From assembly GCF_033097525.1 (NCBI RefSeq), contig NZ_CP109907.1, forward strand, positions 5,704,001 to 5,768,000: DNA of 64,000 nt, given 5' to 3'. Shown here piece by piece: positions 54,704 to 63,644 of the stretch. The notes under the pieces are model-generated. The model ran no database searches. It was not told the origin of the DNA and saw nothing but the letters and a program-made list of their open reading frames with translations. The stretch is from Sphingobacterium sp. UGAL515B_05. GTDB taxonomy: Bacteria; Bacteroidota; Bacteroidia; Sphingobacteriales; Sphingobacteriaceae. Every line of letters starts with the position of its first letter. The stretch's first letter is position 1. A program made the position numbers and the translations under genes.

Positions 54704-57031
54704 TTATTTCGTCTGATTTATCCATGCATTTAAAAACTCGTCGACATCCAGCACATATTGTTCCGCATCTTCTTTTAATTTTATCTGTCCAGCGTGTGCC
54801 ACGGCATTTCTGCGGTCCCTAAGATCATCAATTTTTTCAATGAGCAAATCCGTCGGTGCATTGAAAACATCTGTTAATACGGTTCCCAAAATCCTAAATT
54901 CTGTAGCAGAACATACCTGGTTTAGGTGACTGATGCCGAATTTAAATTTTTCCAACGAGGCTTGCATCCCTCCTAACATCCATTTTTTTACAGGATCTAC
55001 TCTATGAAAAACTTTTTTTAGCTCGTTTTCTAAAGCTCGGCCATATTGCAAAATAACCGGAGAAAAGTCACTTGACAACGTAATCGTATTTAATAAAAAC
55101 TGACCTGATGCTAAATATTTGACCGTTGTAGCTTCGAGTTTTGAAGTATCAAATAAAAGTTCTAAGCTTGCTAAATAACGAGATATGTCCATTCTTGCGT
55201 CAAATTCGTCAATCTTTTCCTCCAATCTAGAAATTTTTTCTTCACTGTCCTCCAGATTTGTCTTCATAGATTCAAATTCCAACACAAAGTTGTCTCTCCT
55301 GATATTGAGTAGGCTTAACTGTAAATTATTTGATTCGTCGAAGAATCCACCATCAAATACTTGGAATTGTATACTTCCGTCATTTTGAATTTCAAGGACT
55401 TCAACCTGTTTATTTCCACCGTTAATATTCTTAAAATGCCGAAGATAAAAAATTTTAACAAGGTCAACCGCATTTTCCGCCGCTACCAAATTTTGAAACT
55501 TACGAATTAAATACTCACTGTGAGTTTCGATAATAAACTGGATATTGAATCGCTTGTTGGCTTCAAAGAACATTTCTGCTAGCAGTGATTGCCATTTTGG
55601 ATGTAAATTGGTCTCCGGTTCTTCGATCAATAACAGGCTAGGCTCAAAAATGTCCCTCCAATATTCACCCTTATCATCATATTCATGGACTTCCCTTTTA
55701 TTTTTTTCGGCCAAAACACAAATCTGAATGAGCAATAAAATGAGCTGTTTTATTCCGTAACCAAAATCCACAAGCTCGCGCTTATCGCCATTCATATCAA
55801 TCACAGAAACAAAAATTAACTGGTAATCTTGCTTAAAATCTATATAAAGCCTTCTCCCGATCTCAAAAGCTTTTAGGTATCTATTTAGAAATGAAGTGCT
55901 ATCACCCTGTAATGGAAGGAAGCCCTTTAATAGGTTAATGAAAGGAGTATTTAACGATGCATTATAGATTCTTACATGCTGCTCCCTTACTGTAGAAAGG
56001 TAATTAACCGAAAACAGACGTTGCTCCAACCGAGACATGCTCTGTAAAAATGCATGTTCAATAACATTGTAGTTGCTTTGATTATTAGTATCAACATCAA
56101 TCCATCTTAGATTATCCCTTAAGATCTCAAGACAGCTGGAATAAAAAACACCCTCAATATCCAGTTGCGGATAAAAATATTCAGGAGGTTCAAAGTCTCT
56201 ATCTGACACTTTTAAGGTCCCCCGAAGTACTTTCTTCTTTAAACCATTATTAAGAAAACTAGCCCATGATTCTCTATCAGGTACTGGCTTGAATGAGCTC
56301 ATCAATATAGACGGAATAACTCTAAACCCCTCCTTCTCTAAAGCTTTTTCTAACCAACCTTTATCGTTCTGATTATCTTGATGATAATCATAAATTTCCA
56401 AACCGTCGCTTAAAATGGATTTTAATTTTTCAGTATTGATACTCCAATTAACAAGACCTATTGGAGGTTCTCCATCGGGTTTCCCAAAAATTCCGTATTT
56501 AATATAAAAATCCCTCTTCTTGTAGGTAGGATCGGCTTTCAGCTTTTCGTACTCTTCAATATCTTTTTTATACTTTCTCAGATCTCTGGCTTTGTCAGCT
56601 TTGGAAGCATTCTTATAAGCAAAAGAAAGGAAAATGTCGTCATCCTGAGCGTCAGAAAGCTGCACCTTTCTTAATTTCGCCCTGTACGGATCAGCTGAAA
56701 GTACCACGTACGTAAGTGAGATATGTCCATGCCTCATCCCAAGGAAATTGAAGGGCAGTGAAACTGTTATTTTCTTATTGGTTTTTTTGTAAAGTACATT
56801 TTCTAAATTTCCTAACAAATGTTCCTGTTCCGTGAGATCGAGTTCGTAAGGAAAAACTTTTGCACTAACGCTATTCTTTAGCAGCTGTAGTCCTTTGATT
56901 ATTGAACTTTTCCCTGAATTATTCGTACCTGTCAATAAATTTATCGCAGAAAAGTTTTCAAGAATTCCTTGCTGATCATCAAAAATTCTGAAATTTTTAA
57001 GACCAAAGATGTTTACTGGTAACATTAACAA
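54704..57031 (-). CDS. AAA ATPase with C-terminal HEPN-like domain, candidate defence protein
   Basis: A 775-residue SMC/OLD-like ATPase. The head is split: Walker A GTNNSGKS (35-42) at the N-terminus, and the signature-like FGYGIKQLILL, Walker B SLLLIEEPETNLHP (about 470) and the D/H-loop region IIETHSEYLIRKF. A coiled coil follows (ESMKTNLEDSEEKISRLEEK, about 590). The last 110 residues look like a HEPN fold (ILQYGRALENELKKVF) and contain DDLRDRRNAVAHAG, an exact R-N-x3-H (Arg741, His746) RNase motif. ATPase plus HEPN is also the plan of PrrC and RloC, which cut tRNA. The function is inference; it could be a HEPN domain without RNase activity. It shares an operon with the 122-residue gene 15 nt upstream and converges with CBASS. 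Confidence 0.75.
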   Translation of the reverse strand: MLMLPVNIFGLKNFRIFDDQQGILENFSAINLLTGTNNSGKSSIIKGLQLLKNSVSAKVFPYELDLTEQEHLLGNLENVLYKKTNKKITVSLPFNFLGMRHGHISLTYVVLSADPYRAKLRKVQLSDAQDDDIFLSFAYKNASKADKARDLRKYKKDIEEYEKLKADPTYKKRDFYIKYGIFGKPDGEPPIGLVNWSINTEKLKSILSDGLEIYDYHQDNQNDKGWLEKALEKEGFRVIPSILMSSFKPVPDRESWASFLNNGLKKKVLRGTLKVSDRDFEPPEYFYPQLDIEGVFYSSCLEILRDNLRWIDVDTNNQSNYNVIEHAFLQSMSRLEQRLFSVNYLSTVREQHVRIYNASLNTPFINLLKGFLPLQGDSTSFLNRYLKAFEIGRRLYIDFKQDYQLIFVSVIDMNGDKRELVDFGYGIKQLILLLIQICVLAEKNKREVHEYDDKGEYWRDIFEPSLLLIEEPETNLHPKWQSLLAEMFFEANKRFNIQFIIETHSEYLIRKFQNLVAAENAVDLVKIFYLRHFKNINGGNKQVEVLEIQNDGSIQFQVFDGGFFDESNNLQLSLLNIRRDNFVLEFESMKTNLEDSEEKISRLEEKIDEFDARMDISRYLASLELLFDTSKLEATTVKYLASGQFLLNTITLSSDFSPVILQYGRALENELKKVFHRVDPVKKWMLGGMQASLEKFKFGISHLNQVCSATEFRILGTVLTDVFNAPTDLLIEKIDDLRDRRNAVAHAGQIKLKEDAEQYVLDVDEFLNAWINQTK

Positions 57032-57046
57032 ATTTTATTAGTAAGA

Positions 57047-57415
57047 TTAATTCTCCGCTACTTTAGTAGTTTTCCACGTTTTTAACTCAAATAAAACAGC
57101 CGCATCCCCTGAATTATTCCAAACGGAACTCTTTAAATCCCAATATATATGGTATTTCTTGTTTTTTCCGCCATTGATATCAGTTGATCTCTTAATGCCA
57201 ACTTTTGAATATAGCACCACCTCGTCCCCTTTATTTACCTGCTGTGGCTTGAACCAGAAAGTATGTCTCATTTTGTTGGAAATTTTACCTTCATCAAGAT
57301 ACGTTGTGTCGGAAATGATAAAGTAATACAGATTTGTATCTTCCAGAACGGATAATTCAACACGCTCGCTATCCAATGTTCCGAAGTCCACGACCTGGTT
57401 GATTTTTAATTTCAT
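57047..57415 (-). CDS. small beta-rich protein, partner of the AAA-HEPN gene
   Basis: A 122-residue soluble protein (MKLKINQVVDFGTLDSERVE ... HTFWFKPQQVNKGDEVVLYS ... KKYHIYWDLKSSVWNNSGDA). It looks beta-rich, and GDEVVLYS with a WDLKSSVWNN stretch recalls PUA/ASCH-type or other small beta folds, but I recognise no family. It is transcribed just ahead of the ATPase gene, with 15 nt between them, and so probably works with it, for instance as a regulator, antitoxin or sensor. The role is inference. Confidence 0.6.
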   Translation of the reverse strand: MKLKINQVVDFGTLDSERVELSVLEDTNLYYFIISDTTYLDEGKISNKMRHTFWFKPQQVNKGDEVVLYSKVGIKRSTDINGGKNKKYHIYWDLKSSVWNNSGDAAVLFELKTWKTTKVAEN

Positions 57416-57536
57416 AATAGATTATATAGCTTTTAAAGCAATTTAGGAATATTTCCAACGTTACGAAACACATTTTCATACTTTCTAATTTTTTTTTAAA
57501 TTTAATTATGTCTGTAAAGGCTTCATAATAAAAAAT

Positions 57537-57755
57537 ATGTTAGAAATTGAAATTCAAGGCTTGAAAATTGCAGTATCTGAACATATTGTAAATGGCCAAC
57601 AAGTCTTTAGGCTTTCATTTTCAGATAATAGAAAGCCAATGGTCATTGCACGCGCGAAAACATGGAATGGCGAAACATGGACAAGCATTCCGCAGGGCCG
57701 GCAGAAAGAGGCAGAAGATTTTGGAAAAGAAATTAGTAAACACTTAAAAGACTAA
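57537..57755 (+). CDS. small protein ahead of the SRAP gene, unknown
   Basis: A 72-residue protein (MLEIEIQGLKIAVSEHIVNG ... AKTWNGETWTSIPQGRQKEA) with no recognised domain. It starts in AT-rich DNA and is 4 nt upstream of the SRAP gene, so the two are translated together. Its role is unknown. Confidence 0.6.
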   Translation: MLEIEIQGLKIAVSEHIVNGQQVFRLSFSDNRKPMVIARAKTWNGETWTSIPQGRQKEAEDFGKEISKHLKD

Positions 57756-57759
57756 AACG

Positions 57760-58590
57760 ATGTGTTATTACAATGGACAACGCGTATCAAGGGATGAATT
57801 CATTAGATTAATGGATCTTGAAAAAGCCGTTATGAATTATGACTTCCTCGATCAGGAAATACATGAAGGTTTTAATTACGGAAATATTGCCGTTTTAAGA
57901 CCCACAGAAGACAAATGCAATTTCGACATTGTACAAATGGAATGGGGCTTTATACCAAGCTATATAAAAAACCGAGAAGATGTTAAGAAGATGCGCTTTG
58001 GTTACAAGGACACTACCGGAAAATGGCGTCAGCCTTACACAACACTGAATGCAAAAGGTGAAGAACTTCTTTTGATCGATGAAAAAACAGGACGTGAAAA
58101 AATGTTCCGGAAGGCAGCTCTTGAAAGGAGATGCCTGATATTATCCAGTGAGTTTTACGAGTGGCGCCATATCCATCGCCTGAATAAAAAAACGAACCAA
58201 CCCCTTAAAACAGCGGATAAGTATCCGTATCATATTGGATTAAAAAATAAGAAATACTTTTTCATCGCAGCGATCTGGCAGAACTGGACCGATAAGGATA
58301 CAGGTGAAACAATCGATACAGTTGCATTGGTGACAACAGAAGCCAATTCATTGATGAGGCAGATTCATAACAGCAAAAATCGTATGCCCACAATGCTACC
58401 AGATGAGCTTGCGTGGCAGTGGATGATGTCAGATTTGGGTGAAGAAAAAATTAAAGAACTGGCAACATATCAGATCAAAGCAGAAGAAATGGAAGCATAT
58501 ACAATTGATAAAGATTTTAAAACAACCGGTACTCCCACCAAGGCATTTGTTTATGCAGACGTTCCAGAACTTAGTTATGAGGTAAACTAA
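57760..58590 (+). CDS. SRAP (YedK/HMCES) DNA-abasic-site protein
   Basis: A 276-residue SOS-response-associated peptidase-like protein. The Cys2 nucleophile directly follows the initiator Met (MCYYNGQRVSR), which fixes the start. TTLNAKGEELL, RRCLILSSEFYEWRH and RQIHNSKNRMPTMLP carry the conserved Asn, Glu and His of the active site. The family binds single-stranded DNA and forms a thiazolidine cross-link with abasic sites, shielding them during replication. Copies in mobile elements are common in Bacteroidota and may protect transferred single-stranded DNA. Confidence 0.9.
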   Translation: MCYYNGQRVSRDEFIRLMDLEKAVMNYDFLDQEIHEGFNYGNIAVLRPTEDKCNFDIVQMEWGFIPSYIKNREDVKKMRFGYKDTTGKWRQPYTTLNAKGEELLLIDEKTGREKMFRKAALERRCLILSSEFYEWRHIHRLNKKTNQPLKTADKYPYHIGLKNKKYFFIAAIWQNWTDKDTGETIDTVALVTTEANSLMRQIHNSKNRMPTMLPDELAWQWMMSDLGEEKIKELATYQIKAEEMEAYTIDKDFKTTGTPTKAFVYADVPELSYEVN

Positions 58591-58660
58591 TCATAGCTCG
58601 TACAAAATAGCTGCTATTTCAAAATATGGTAAAAAGATTAACCAGCTCAAAACTGACGAA

Positions 58661-60130
58661 TTATATTTCATAAAAAACGTCCTCACCCAAATCCAGGTTG
58701 GTTAAATCAGAATGTAATTGTGGGTAATTAATGATGTACCCCTTATATCCAATATGCTTTAAAATAAGCGTGTAGATCAACCGATGCATAATTATGGTCA
58801 TAAAATAAACTTGCTGAGTGATTACATCTTCCGAATCATCAGTTACGGGAAGTTCCCCATGCTGAAATTTATTTCTAGCCTTCAATGCGTCTTTCTCATA
58901 TTCCTTTAGCGTATAACCCACCACAGCAAATGATTGTTGAAGTTTGCCCATATTAGTAAGCCCATTAAGATTATCTATGCGTATTTTAAATATTTCATGA
59001 GCATCTTCATATTGCTCCTCGTCGGGCAATGTCTCCTTTAATACCTTTACCATACCTTCTTTAATTTCTTTGAAAAGTATTTTATCTACAGGCGGTGGAA
59101 TTTTTTCCTTATACAGTTTTATGAAAACAGAAGTTATAGCTTCAAGAGCAAGGCTTAATGCAGAACCTTTTATTTCCAGAGGAAGTAAATTAGCTTGAAG
59201 AGTAATGATTATAGCACGTGAGATGGGTTCATGGTTATAAAAAAGTTCACAGATTGCACTGAATATTGGCTCTTCAATTTCTACTATTTTACTAATCCAT
59301 TTTTTCACTTCAGCGTGTTTCTCGTCCCGCTCTCTTTCATCCTTACCGGTCATATCATGGACGGAATACGCATTGGTAGTATGAATTCTATAAGTGCTCA
59401 ATATTGATTCGCGATAGATCGAAAAACTAATATCGTTTATTTCAGTAAATTGGTCTTTTGTCGAGGATAACATATATCCCTCATCTAAATAGAGATTTCC
59501 GTAGAGAAATCCAAAAGCCAATAAAATACTATAGCAAATGTTCGTAAATTCAGAGAGTGTAGATTCAGATGTTGAGTCAATAAAAAGATAAGTGTCGCCA
59601 CTTTCTGTAAATTCAAAAAAATGATATTCTATCTTATTGATAGTAACCTTGATAAGGTTTTTATGATCGGCAGGAACATCTGCTTCATAAGTCCACCCTC
59701 TTATTTCTCGAAGCTTTCCTTTAGTTTTGTTTACTGGAACTACAAACCGCAAAAATTTTTCATCAAAATTCGAAGCAGACTCCGCAGTAGACAATCGATC
59801 TATACTTCCCACTATATCAAGAGTAGAATCGTCATCACCAAACAGATCCTTAAATCGCTGATTAAGATGTATTGAATTTTCAGGAATGTAGTATGTCGCT
59901 TCTTCATTGGTGAGCTTTATGGGCTGTGGAAGCTTTATACGATGCATCGCATCAGAATTGTAACCGCTTAAAATCTTAAAGTTAATTTCAGCTGAGAACC
60001 CCCTTTCGATTTTCACAATGGACATATCATAATCTTTCAACAAATAATGTTCGTTGTGGAGTTTAAGAGTTTGCGAAGCTTTTAAATCATTGATCCTTTT
60101 AATAGTAGCTTCAATATATTTTTTTGTCAT
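58661..60130 (-). CDS. protein with C-terminal HEPN motif, candidate antiphage RNase
   Basis: A 489-residue soluble protein of unknown family. The N-terminal two-thirds (RLSTAESASNFDEKFLRFVV, STSESTLSEFTNICYSILLA) have no recognised domain. The C-terminal 190 residues are helical and contain KARNKFQHGELP, an exact R-N-x3-H motif (Arg419, His424), followed by a long helix ending YTLILKHIGYKG, as in HEPN RNases. The layout (N-terminal sensor plus C-terminal HEPN) recalls ApeA, an antiphage HEPN protein, but no ApeA N-terminal domain could be recognised. It has its own transcription unit next to an SRAP gene and near CBASS. RNase activity is inference. Confidence 0.65.
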   Translation of the reverse strand: MTKKYIEATIKRINDLKASQTLKLHNEHYLLKDYDMSIVKIERGFSAEINFKILSGYNSDAMHRIKLPQPIKLTNEEATYYIPENSIHLNQRFKDLFGDDDSTLDIVGSIDRLSTAESASNFDEKFLRFVVPVNKTKGKLREIRGWTYEADVPADHKNLIKVTINKIEYHFFEFTESGDTYLFIDSTSESTLSEFTNICYSILLAFGFLYGNLYLDEGYMLSSTKDQFTEINDISFSIYRESILSTYRIHTTNAYSVHDMTGKDERERDEKHAEVKKWISKIVEIEEPIFSAICELFYNHEPISRAIIITLQANLLPLEIKGSALSLALEAITSVFIKLYKEKIPPPVDKILFKEIKEGMVKVLKETLPDEEQYEDAHEIFKIRIDNLNGLTNMGKLQQSFAVVGYTLKEYEKDALKARNKFQHGELPVTDDSEDVITQQVYFMTIIMHRLIYTLILKHIGYKGYIINYPQLHSDLTNLDLGEDVFYEI

Positions 60131-60483
60131 GAAATATGGCTTATCAAGTAGTTATTTAAGGATCAAGATAGTAATTATTAACCGATAAAAGACATTTGAT
60201 AAGTATTTATTAATAAAATTAATGCATAATTTAATAACTGCATCAGGACGCGTCTTGCTGCAGTGATCAGAACGTTGACCTTTTTACTTTTTAGAAGCTA
60301 ATTCTAAGTGGTAAATACTTTTATAGTACCGAGTCCACGCCGATTAATTAGTGATCAGATCTTCTTTTTCAATGGCGTGTGCCTAAAAGCAACGGGCTTT
60401 GTGTTACAAGTCCTCGTTCCTCCGGGCTTTCCACGTCAATCCCTCACGCATAGACATACTTTTTTAAGCGCTGTTTTCATATA
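60131..60483. other. non-coding stretch between defence cluster and conjugative-type genes
   Basis: AT-rich at the left and more GC-rich at 60400-60460 (CCTCGTTCCTCCGGGCTTTC). No gene, no tRNA-like fold and no copy of the attachment site was found. It may hold the promoter of the HEPN gene. Confidence 0.4.
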
Positions 60484-60993
60484 AGCCTTAAGATTCTTCC
60501 CATTCAAGGCAAAGCACATTTCCTCCAGCGCCAAAGCCTTAAGCAAAAAAGAGCTTTTTATGCCGCCCATCATAGCAAATCGAAAGCTATCCAGATCCGG
60601 TCCCACGGGCGAATACCTTTCAATTACCTATGAAATAACACTGTCTTTAAAACTCTTGGGAATCTATTGGTTGGATAAGGATTTGGCAATCACTTTTTAT
60701 CAAAAGAACAGTCGAAAAAGTATTCAAATATTACTTTACTGATTTCATTTAGCTTAAGATCCTTCCCCTCCCGAAAAGCACATTTCTTCCACCGCAAAAC
60801 CTTAGCGAAAAAGAGCTTTTTTATGCCACCCATAATAGCAAATCGAAAGTTGTCCAGATCCTGTCCGACGGCAAGCACCTTTCAATTACCTATGGAATAA
60901 CACTGCCTTTAAAACGCTTGAGAATCTATTGGATGGATAAGGATTTGGAAATCACTTTTTATCAAAAGAACAGTCGAAAAAGACATTCAAAGG
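60484..60993. repeat. diverged tandem duplication of about 250 bp
   Basis: Copy 1 (about 60484-60730) and copy 2 (about 60751-60993) share long runs such as TCAATTACCTATG, AATCTATTGG and CAAAAGAACAGTCGAAAAAG, with a period of 262-266 bp and small indels. On the minus strand both hold a short frame with GxDLDxFRFAxMGGIK, so a small gene may have been duplicated and then decayed. The plus-strand frames are not conserved between the copies. Confidence 0.75.
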
Positions 60994-61228
60994 TACATCG
61001 TGCAGCTAACCCACATCCCGCAAAAGACTACGGCATAAACACATGCCGTCCCTCTTTCCCATCCTTTATTCCGTTTCCTTTTGCCTTACAGCAATTGCCC
61101 GATTTACTGATTGACTTTCTTTTTTTTCCTGTTTTTTCTTTTGAAAAAAATGATTAGGGGCCGAGCCTCAGCAGGACAGGAAGAATGAAAAACTTAACAG
61201 GATTGTAGAACAACTAAAACAAAAAGTT

Positions 61229-61624
61229 ATGAACATTTCAGGAAGACTGACACAAGATGCAACGGTCAGTAAAACAACAACAGGTAAGGAAGTGGTAAAC
61301 TTCAGTGTAGCGGTAAATGATGGCTACAAAAACAGACAAGGGGAATGGGTAGACAACACCGCATTTATTGAATGTGCCTACTGGCGTAGCGCAAAGCCAG
61401 TTTCTTGGCTCAAACAGGGGTTATATGTCGAACTAACGGGGCAGATCAGCGCAAGGGCGTGGACTGGAAAGGACGGCACCCTAAAAGCAGGGCTGAACTT
61501 CACAACCTCCAATATCAAACCCGCATGGGGAACAGCATCGGAAAAAGATTCCGTACAGGCCAGTAACAAACAGCAGAACGGCAGTCTTGCCAAAGAAGAC
61601 GAAAAAGACGACCTACCATTCTAA
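61229..61624 (+). CDS. ssb: single-stranded DNA-binding protein
   Basis: A 131-residue OB-fold protein (MNISGRLTQDATVSKTTTGK, VVNFSVAVNDGYKN, TAFIECAYWRSAKPVSWLKQ, GLYVELTGQISARAW) with the acidic tail EKDDLPF that recruits partner proteins. It is shorter than most chromosomal SSBs and is typical of the copy carried by Bacteroidota conjugative elements, where it coats transferred single strands. A DUF932 gene follows 50 nt later, probably in the same operon. Confidence 0.93.
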   Translation: MNISGRLTQDATVSKTTTGKEVVNFSVAVNDGYKNRQGEWVDNTAFIECAYWRSAKPVSWLKQGLYVELTGQISARAWTGKDGTLKAGLNFTTSNIKPAWGTASEKDSVQASNKQQNGSLAKEDEKDDLPF

Positions 61625-61674
61625 GCAGGACAGCGCAAAATCAAATCATTTTAACCCTTTAAAAAATAGAAATC

Positions 61675-62748
61675 ATGGGACATAATTTAAATTTCAACAA
61701 TAGAACGGGCAGATATTCATTTTTCAGTGTTAAGGAAAAAGCTTGGCACGGCTTGGGGCAGATCGTGCAGGACTACCCGACCAGTGCCGAAGCAATCAGA
61801 CACGCAGGACTGGACTACGAAGTGCAAAAAAGCCCCCTGTTTACAAAAGGTTCAGGAATAGTGGAAATTTCGGACGGCATCGTTATACAGGACACTGAAA
61901 TTGACGTTCCTAACTATTTTGCCAATATCCGCACGGATAACAATACGGTACTCGGTGTAGTGGGTAGAGACTACCACATCGTACAGAATAAAGATGCCTT
62001 TTCATTTTTTGATTCCATCGTAGGCGGTGGCAGTGGAATACTTTACGAAACCGCAGGGGCACTCGGACAGGGCGAACGCATATTCATTACCGCAAAGCTT
62101 CCTAACTATATCCGCATAGGAAATTCAGACGATGTTATTGAAAAATACATCTTCCTGACCACGAGCCATGACGGAAGCGGAAGCATAACGGCTGCCTTCA
62201 CACCTATCCGTATCGTCTGTCAGAACACGCTGAACGCTTCGCTCCGAAATATGAGCAACGTTGTACGCATCAAACATACCGCAGGTGCTAAACAACGGCT
62301 CAACGATGCACACAAAGTCATGGGACTGGCGAATAATATGACCACGCAAATGGACAGTATTTTCAACCACTGGTCAACGATCAAAGTCAAGGACAGCGAG
62401 GTCAGAAAACTGATACAGCTCGCCTTATGCCCGAACAAGGAATCATATAACCTGCTCAAAAAAGGTGCGGAAGACGAACTGTCAACGATGTTCAAAAATA
62501 CCGTGGACGATGCCTTTGCCTATGCCATGATGAACGACACACAGCAACTGGAAACGACCAAAGGAACCCTGTTCGGAGCATATAATGCCGTCACTGGCTA
62601 CTTTCAGAATGTGCGCAATTACAAGGACGGCGAAGCGAAGCTACAGAGCATTGTACTCGGTGGCACTGCACAACTTAAATCACAGAAGGCGTTTGACCTC
62701 TGCACTTCATTTGAAAAGATAGGAACGGACATATTTCAATTGAATTAA
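61675..62748 (+). CDS. DUF932 (phage/plasmid-like TIGR03299) protein
   Basis: A 357-residue protein of the DUF932/TIGR03299 family. It begins MGHNLNFNNRTGRYSFFSVK followed by EKAWHGLGQIVQDYPTSAEA, the family entry motif. GVVGRDYHIVQNKDAFSFFD, EKYIFLTTSHDGSGSITAAF and CQNTLNASLR are the conserved blocks. The family is restricted to phages, plasmids and conjugative elements; its biochemical role is unknown. It is transcribed with ssb and precedes two paralogous genes. Confidence 0.9.
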   Translation: MGHNLNFNNRTGRYSFFSVKEKAWHGLGQIVQDYPTSAEAIRHAGLDYEVQKSPLFTKGSGIVEISDGIVIQDTEIDVPNYFANIRTDNNTVLGVVGRDYHIVQNKDAFSFFDSIVGGGSGILYETAGALGQGERIFITAKLPNYIRIGNSDDVIEKYIFLTTSHDGSGSITAAFTPIRIVCQNTLNASLRNMSNVVRIKHTAGAKQRLNDAHKVMGLANNMTTQMDSIFNHWSTIKVKDSEVRKLIQLALCPNKESYNLLKKGAEDELSTMFKNTVDDAFAYAMMNDTQQLETTKGTLFGAYNAVTGYFQNVRNYKDGEAKLQSIVLGGTAQLKSQKAFDLCTSFEKIGTDIFQLN

Positions 62749-62808
62749 GCAAATCTTAACAGGTGGCAGGGATTGTAAAAAACTGCCACCTACATAAAAT
62801 ACAAAATC

Positions 62809-63222
62809 ATGAAAGCATTAACAGAAATGAACAACACGGAAAGGGCGTTTACGGTAGCAAGGCTTTTCCCCGATCATCTTGGAACATTGACCGACTTTAT
62901 AAAAACCGAAATAGCACACCTGCGTGAAAAGGAGCAACATATCAGAAAAGCGTGGCCACCCAATTGCGTTGCAAGTGCTGATTATTGGTACAGGCTTGTC
63001 GAAAATGCCGAGCGGACAATCGAAAAATTCGGTGTTCTCCTTTACAGAAACCCAAGGATTTTTGCGGACCAATTTTTCTATCAGGACAACAGCGTTTTTG
63101 GTATCCACTGCCTGATCAGACTTGCAGGCTCGCAGGACTTACCACCAATGCTGAGACTGGCAATAGAACTCTATTTCGGGGACGACAAGGTCGTCACCAT
63201 AGACTTTAAAAAGAAACCTTAA
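62809..63222 (+). CDS. mobile-element protein, first of two tandem paralogues
   Basis: A 137-residue protein (MKALTEMNNTERAFTVARLF, PDHLGTLTDFIKTEIAHLRE, YWYRLVENAERTIEKFGVLL, YRNPRIFADQFFYQDNSVF). It aligns along its whole length with the next gene (shared LFPD.L, L.dFik.E, W.R, RLYRN, F.DQ). I recognise no named family; similar small genes accompany DUF932 in Bacteroidota conjugative elements. Confidence 0.7.
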   Translation: MKALTEMNNTERAFTVARLFPDHLGTLTDFIKTEIAHLREKEQHIRKAWPPNCVASADYWYRLVENAERTIEKFGVLLYRNPRIFADQFFYQDNSVFGIHCLIRLAGSQDLPPMLRLAIELYFGDDKVVTIDFKKKP

Positions 63223-63233
63223 AATTTAAAAAA

Positions 63234-63644
63234 ATGAAAAACTTACAGCAGATGAACAATTTGGATAGGGCGTATCTACTGGCAAACCTATTTCCCGATG
63301 AACTGAAAGCGCTGACCGAGTTCATGAAAAAGGAAGCCAACCTATTCACTGACAATCGAAATCAAGTCTATGCGCAGTGGACTGAAAAGAATATAAATGC
63401 TGACCTCTGGTTCAGGTTTATAGCAAATTTTCAGAACAGGTACAAGAGAAACGGTACAAGACTGTATAGAAATAAAAAAACGTTCAGGGATCAATTATTT
63501 GACGGCTACGATTCCCTATTTACTTTACATGCTATCCTGCATTATACCGAGCAGAAAGAATGTAGCAGTGAATTAAAGTATGCCATATACATGCTTTTCG
63601 GAACAAGGAAACTCATTGAAATCAACTTCAATACTTCGCCATGA
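63234..63644 (+). CDS. mobile-element protein, second tandem paralogue
   Basis: A 136-residue protein (MKNLQQMNNLDRAYLLANLF, PDELKALTEFMKKEANLFTD, RNGTRLYRNKKTFRDQLFDG) homologous to its neighbour, from which it is separated by 11 nt. Divergence is high, so the duplication is old. Function is unknown. Its stop overlaps the next start in ATGA. Confidence 0.7.
   Translation: MKNLQQMNNLDRAYLLANLFPDELKALTEFMKKEANLFTDNRNQVYAQWTEKNINADLWFRFIANFQNRYKRNGTRLYRNKKTFRDQLFDGYDSLFTLHAILHYTEQKECSSELKYAIYMLFGTRKLIEINFNTSP

Noticed and set aside
60560..61157. Short plus-strand frames in the 260-bp duplication, e.g. LDKDLAITFYQKNSRK.
   Set aside because: The similar peptide in both copies is short, has no conserved start and is frameshifted upstream in copy 2, so a plus-strand gene is not supported.
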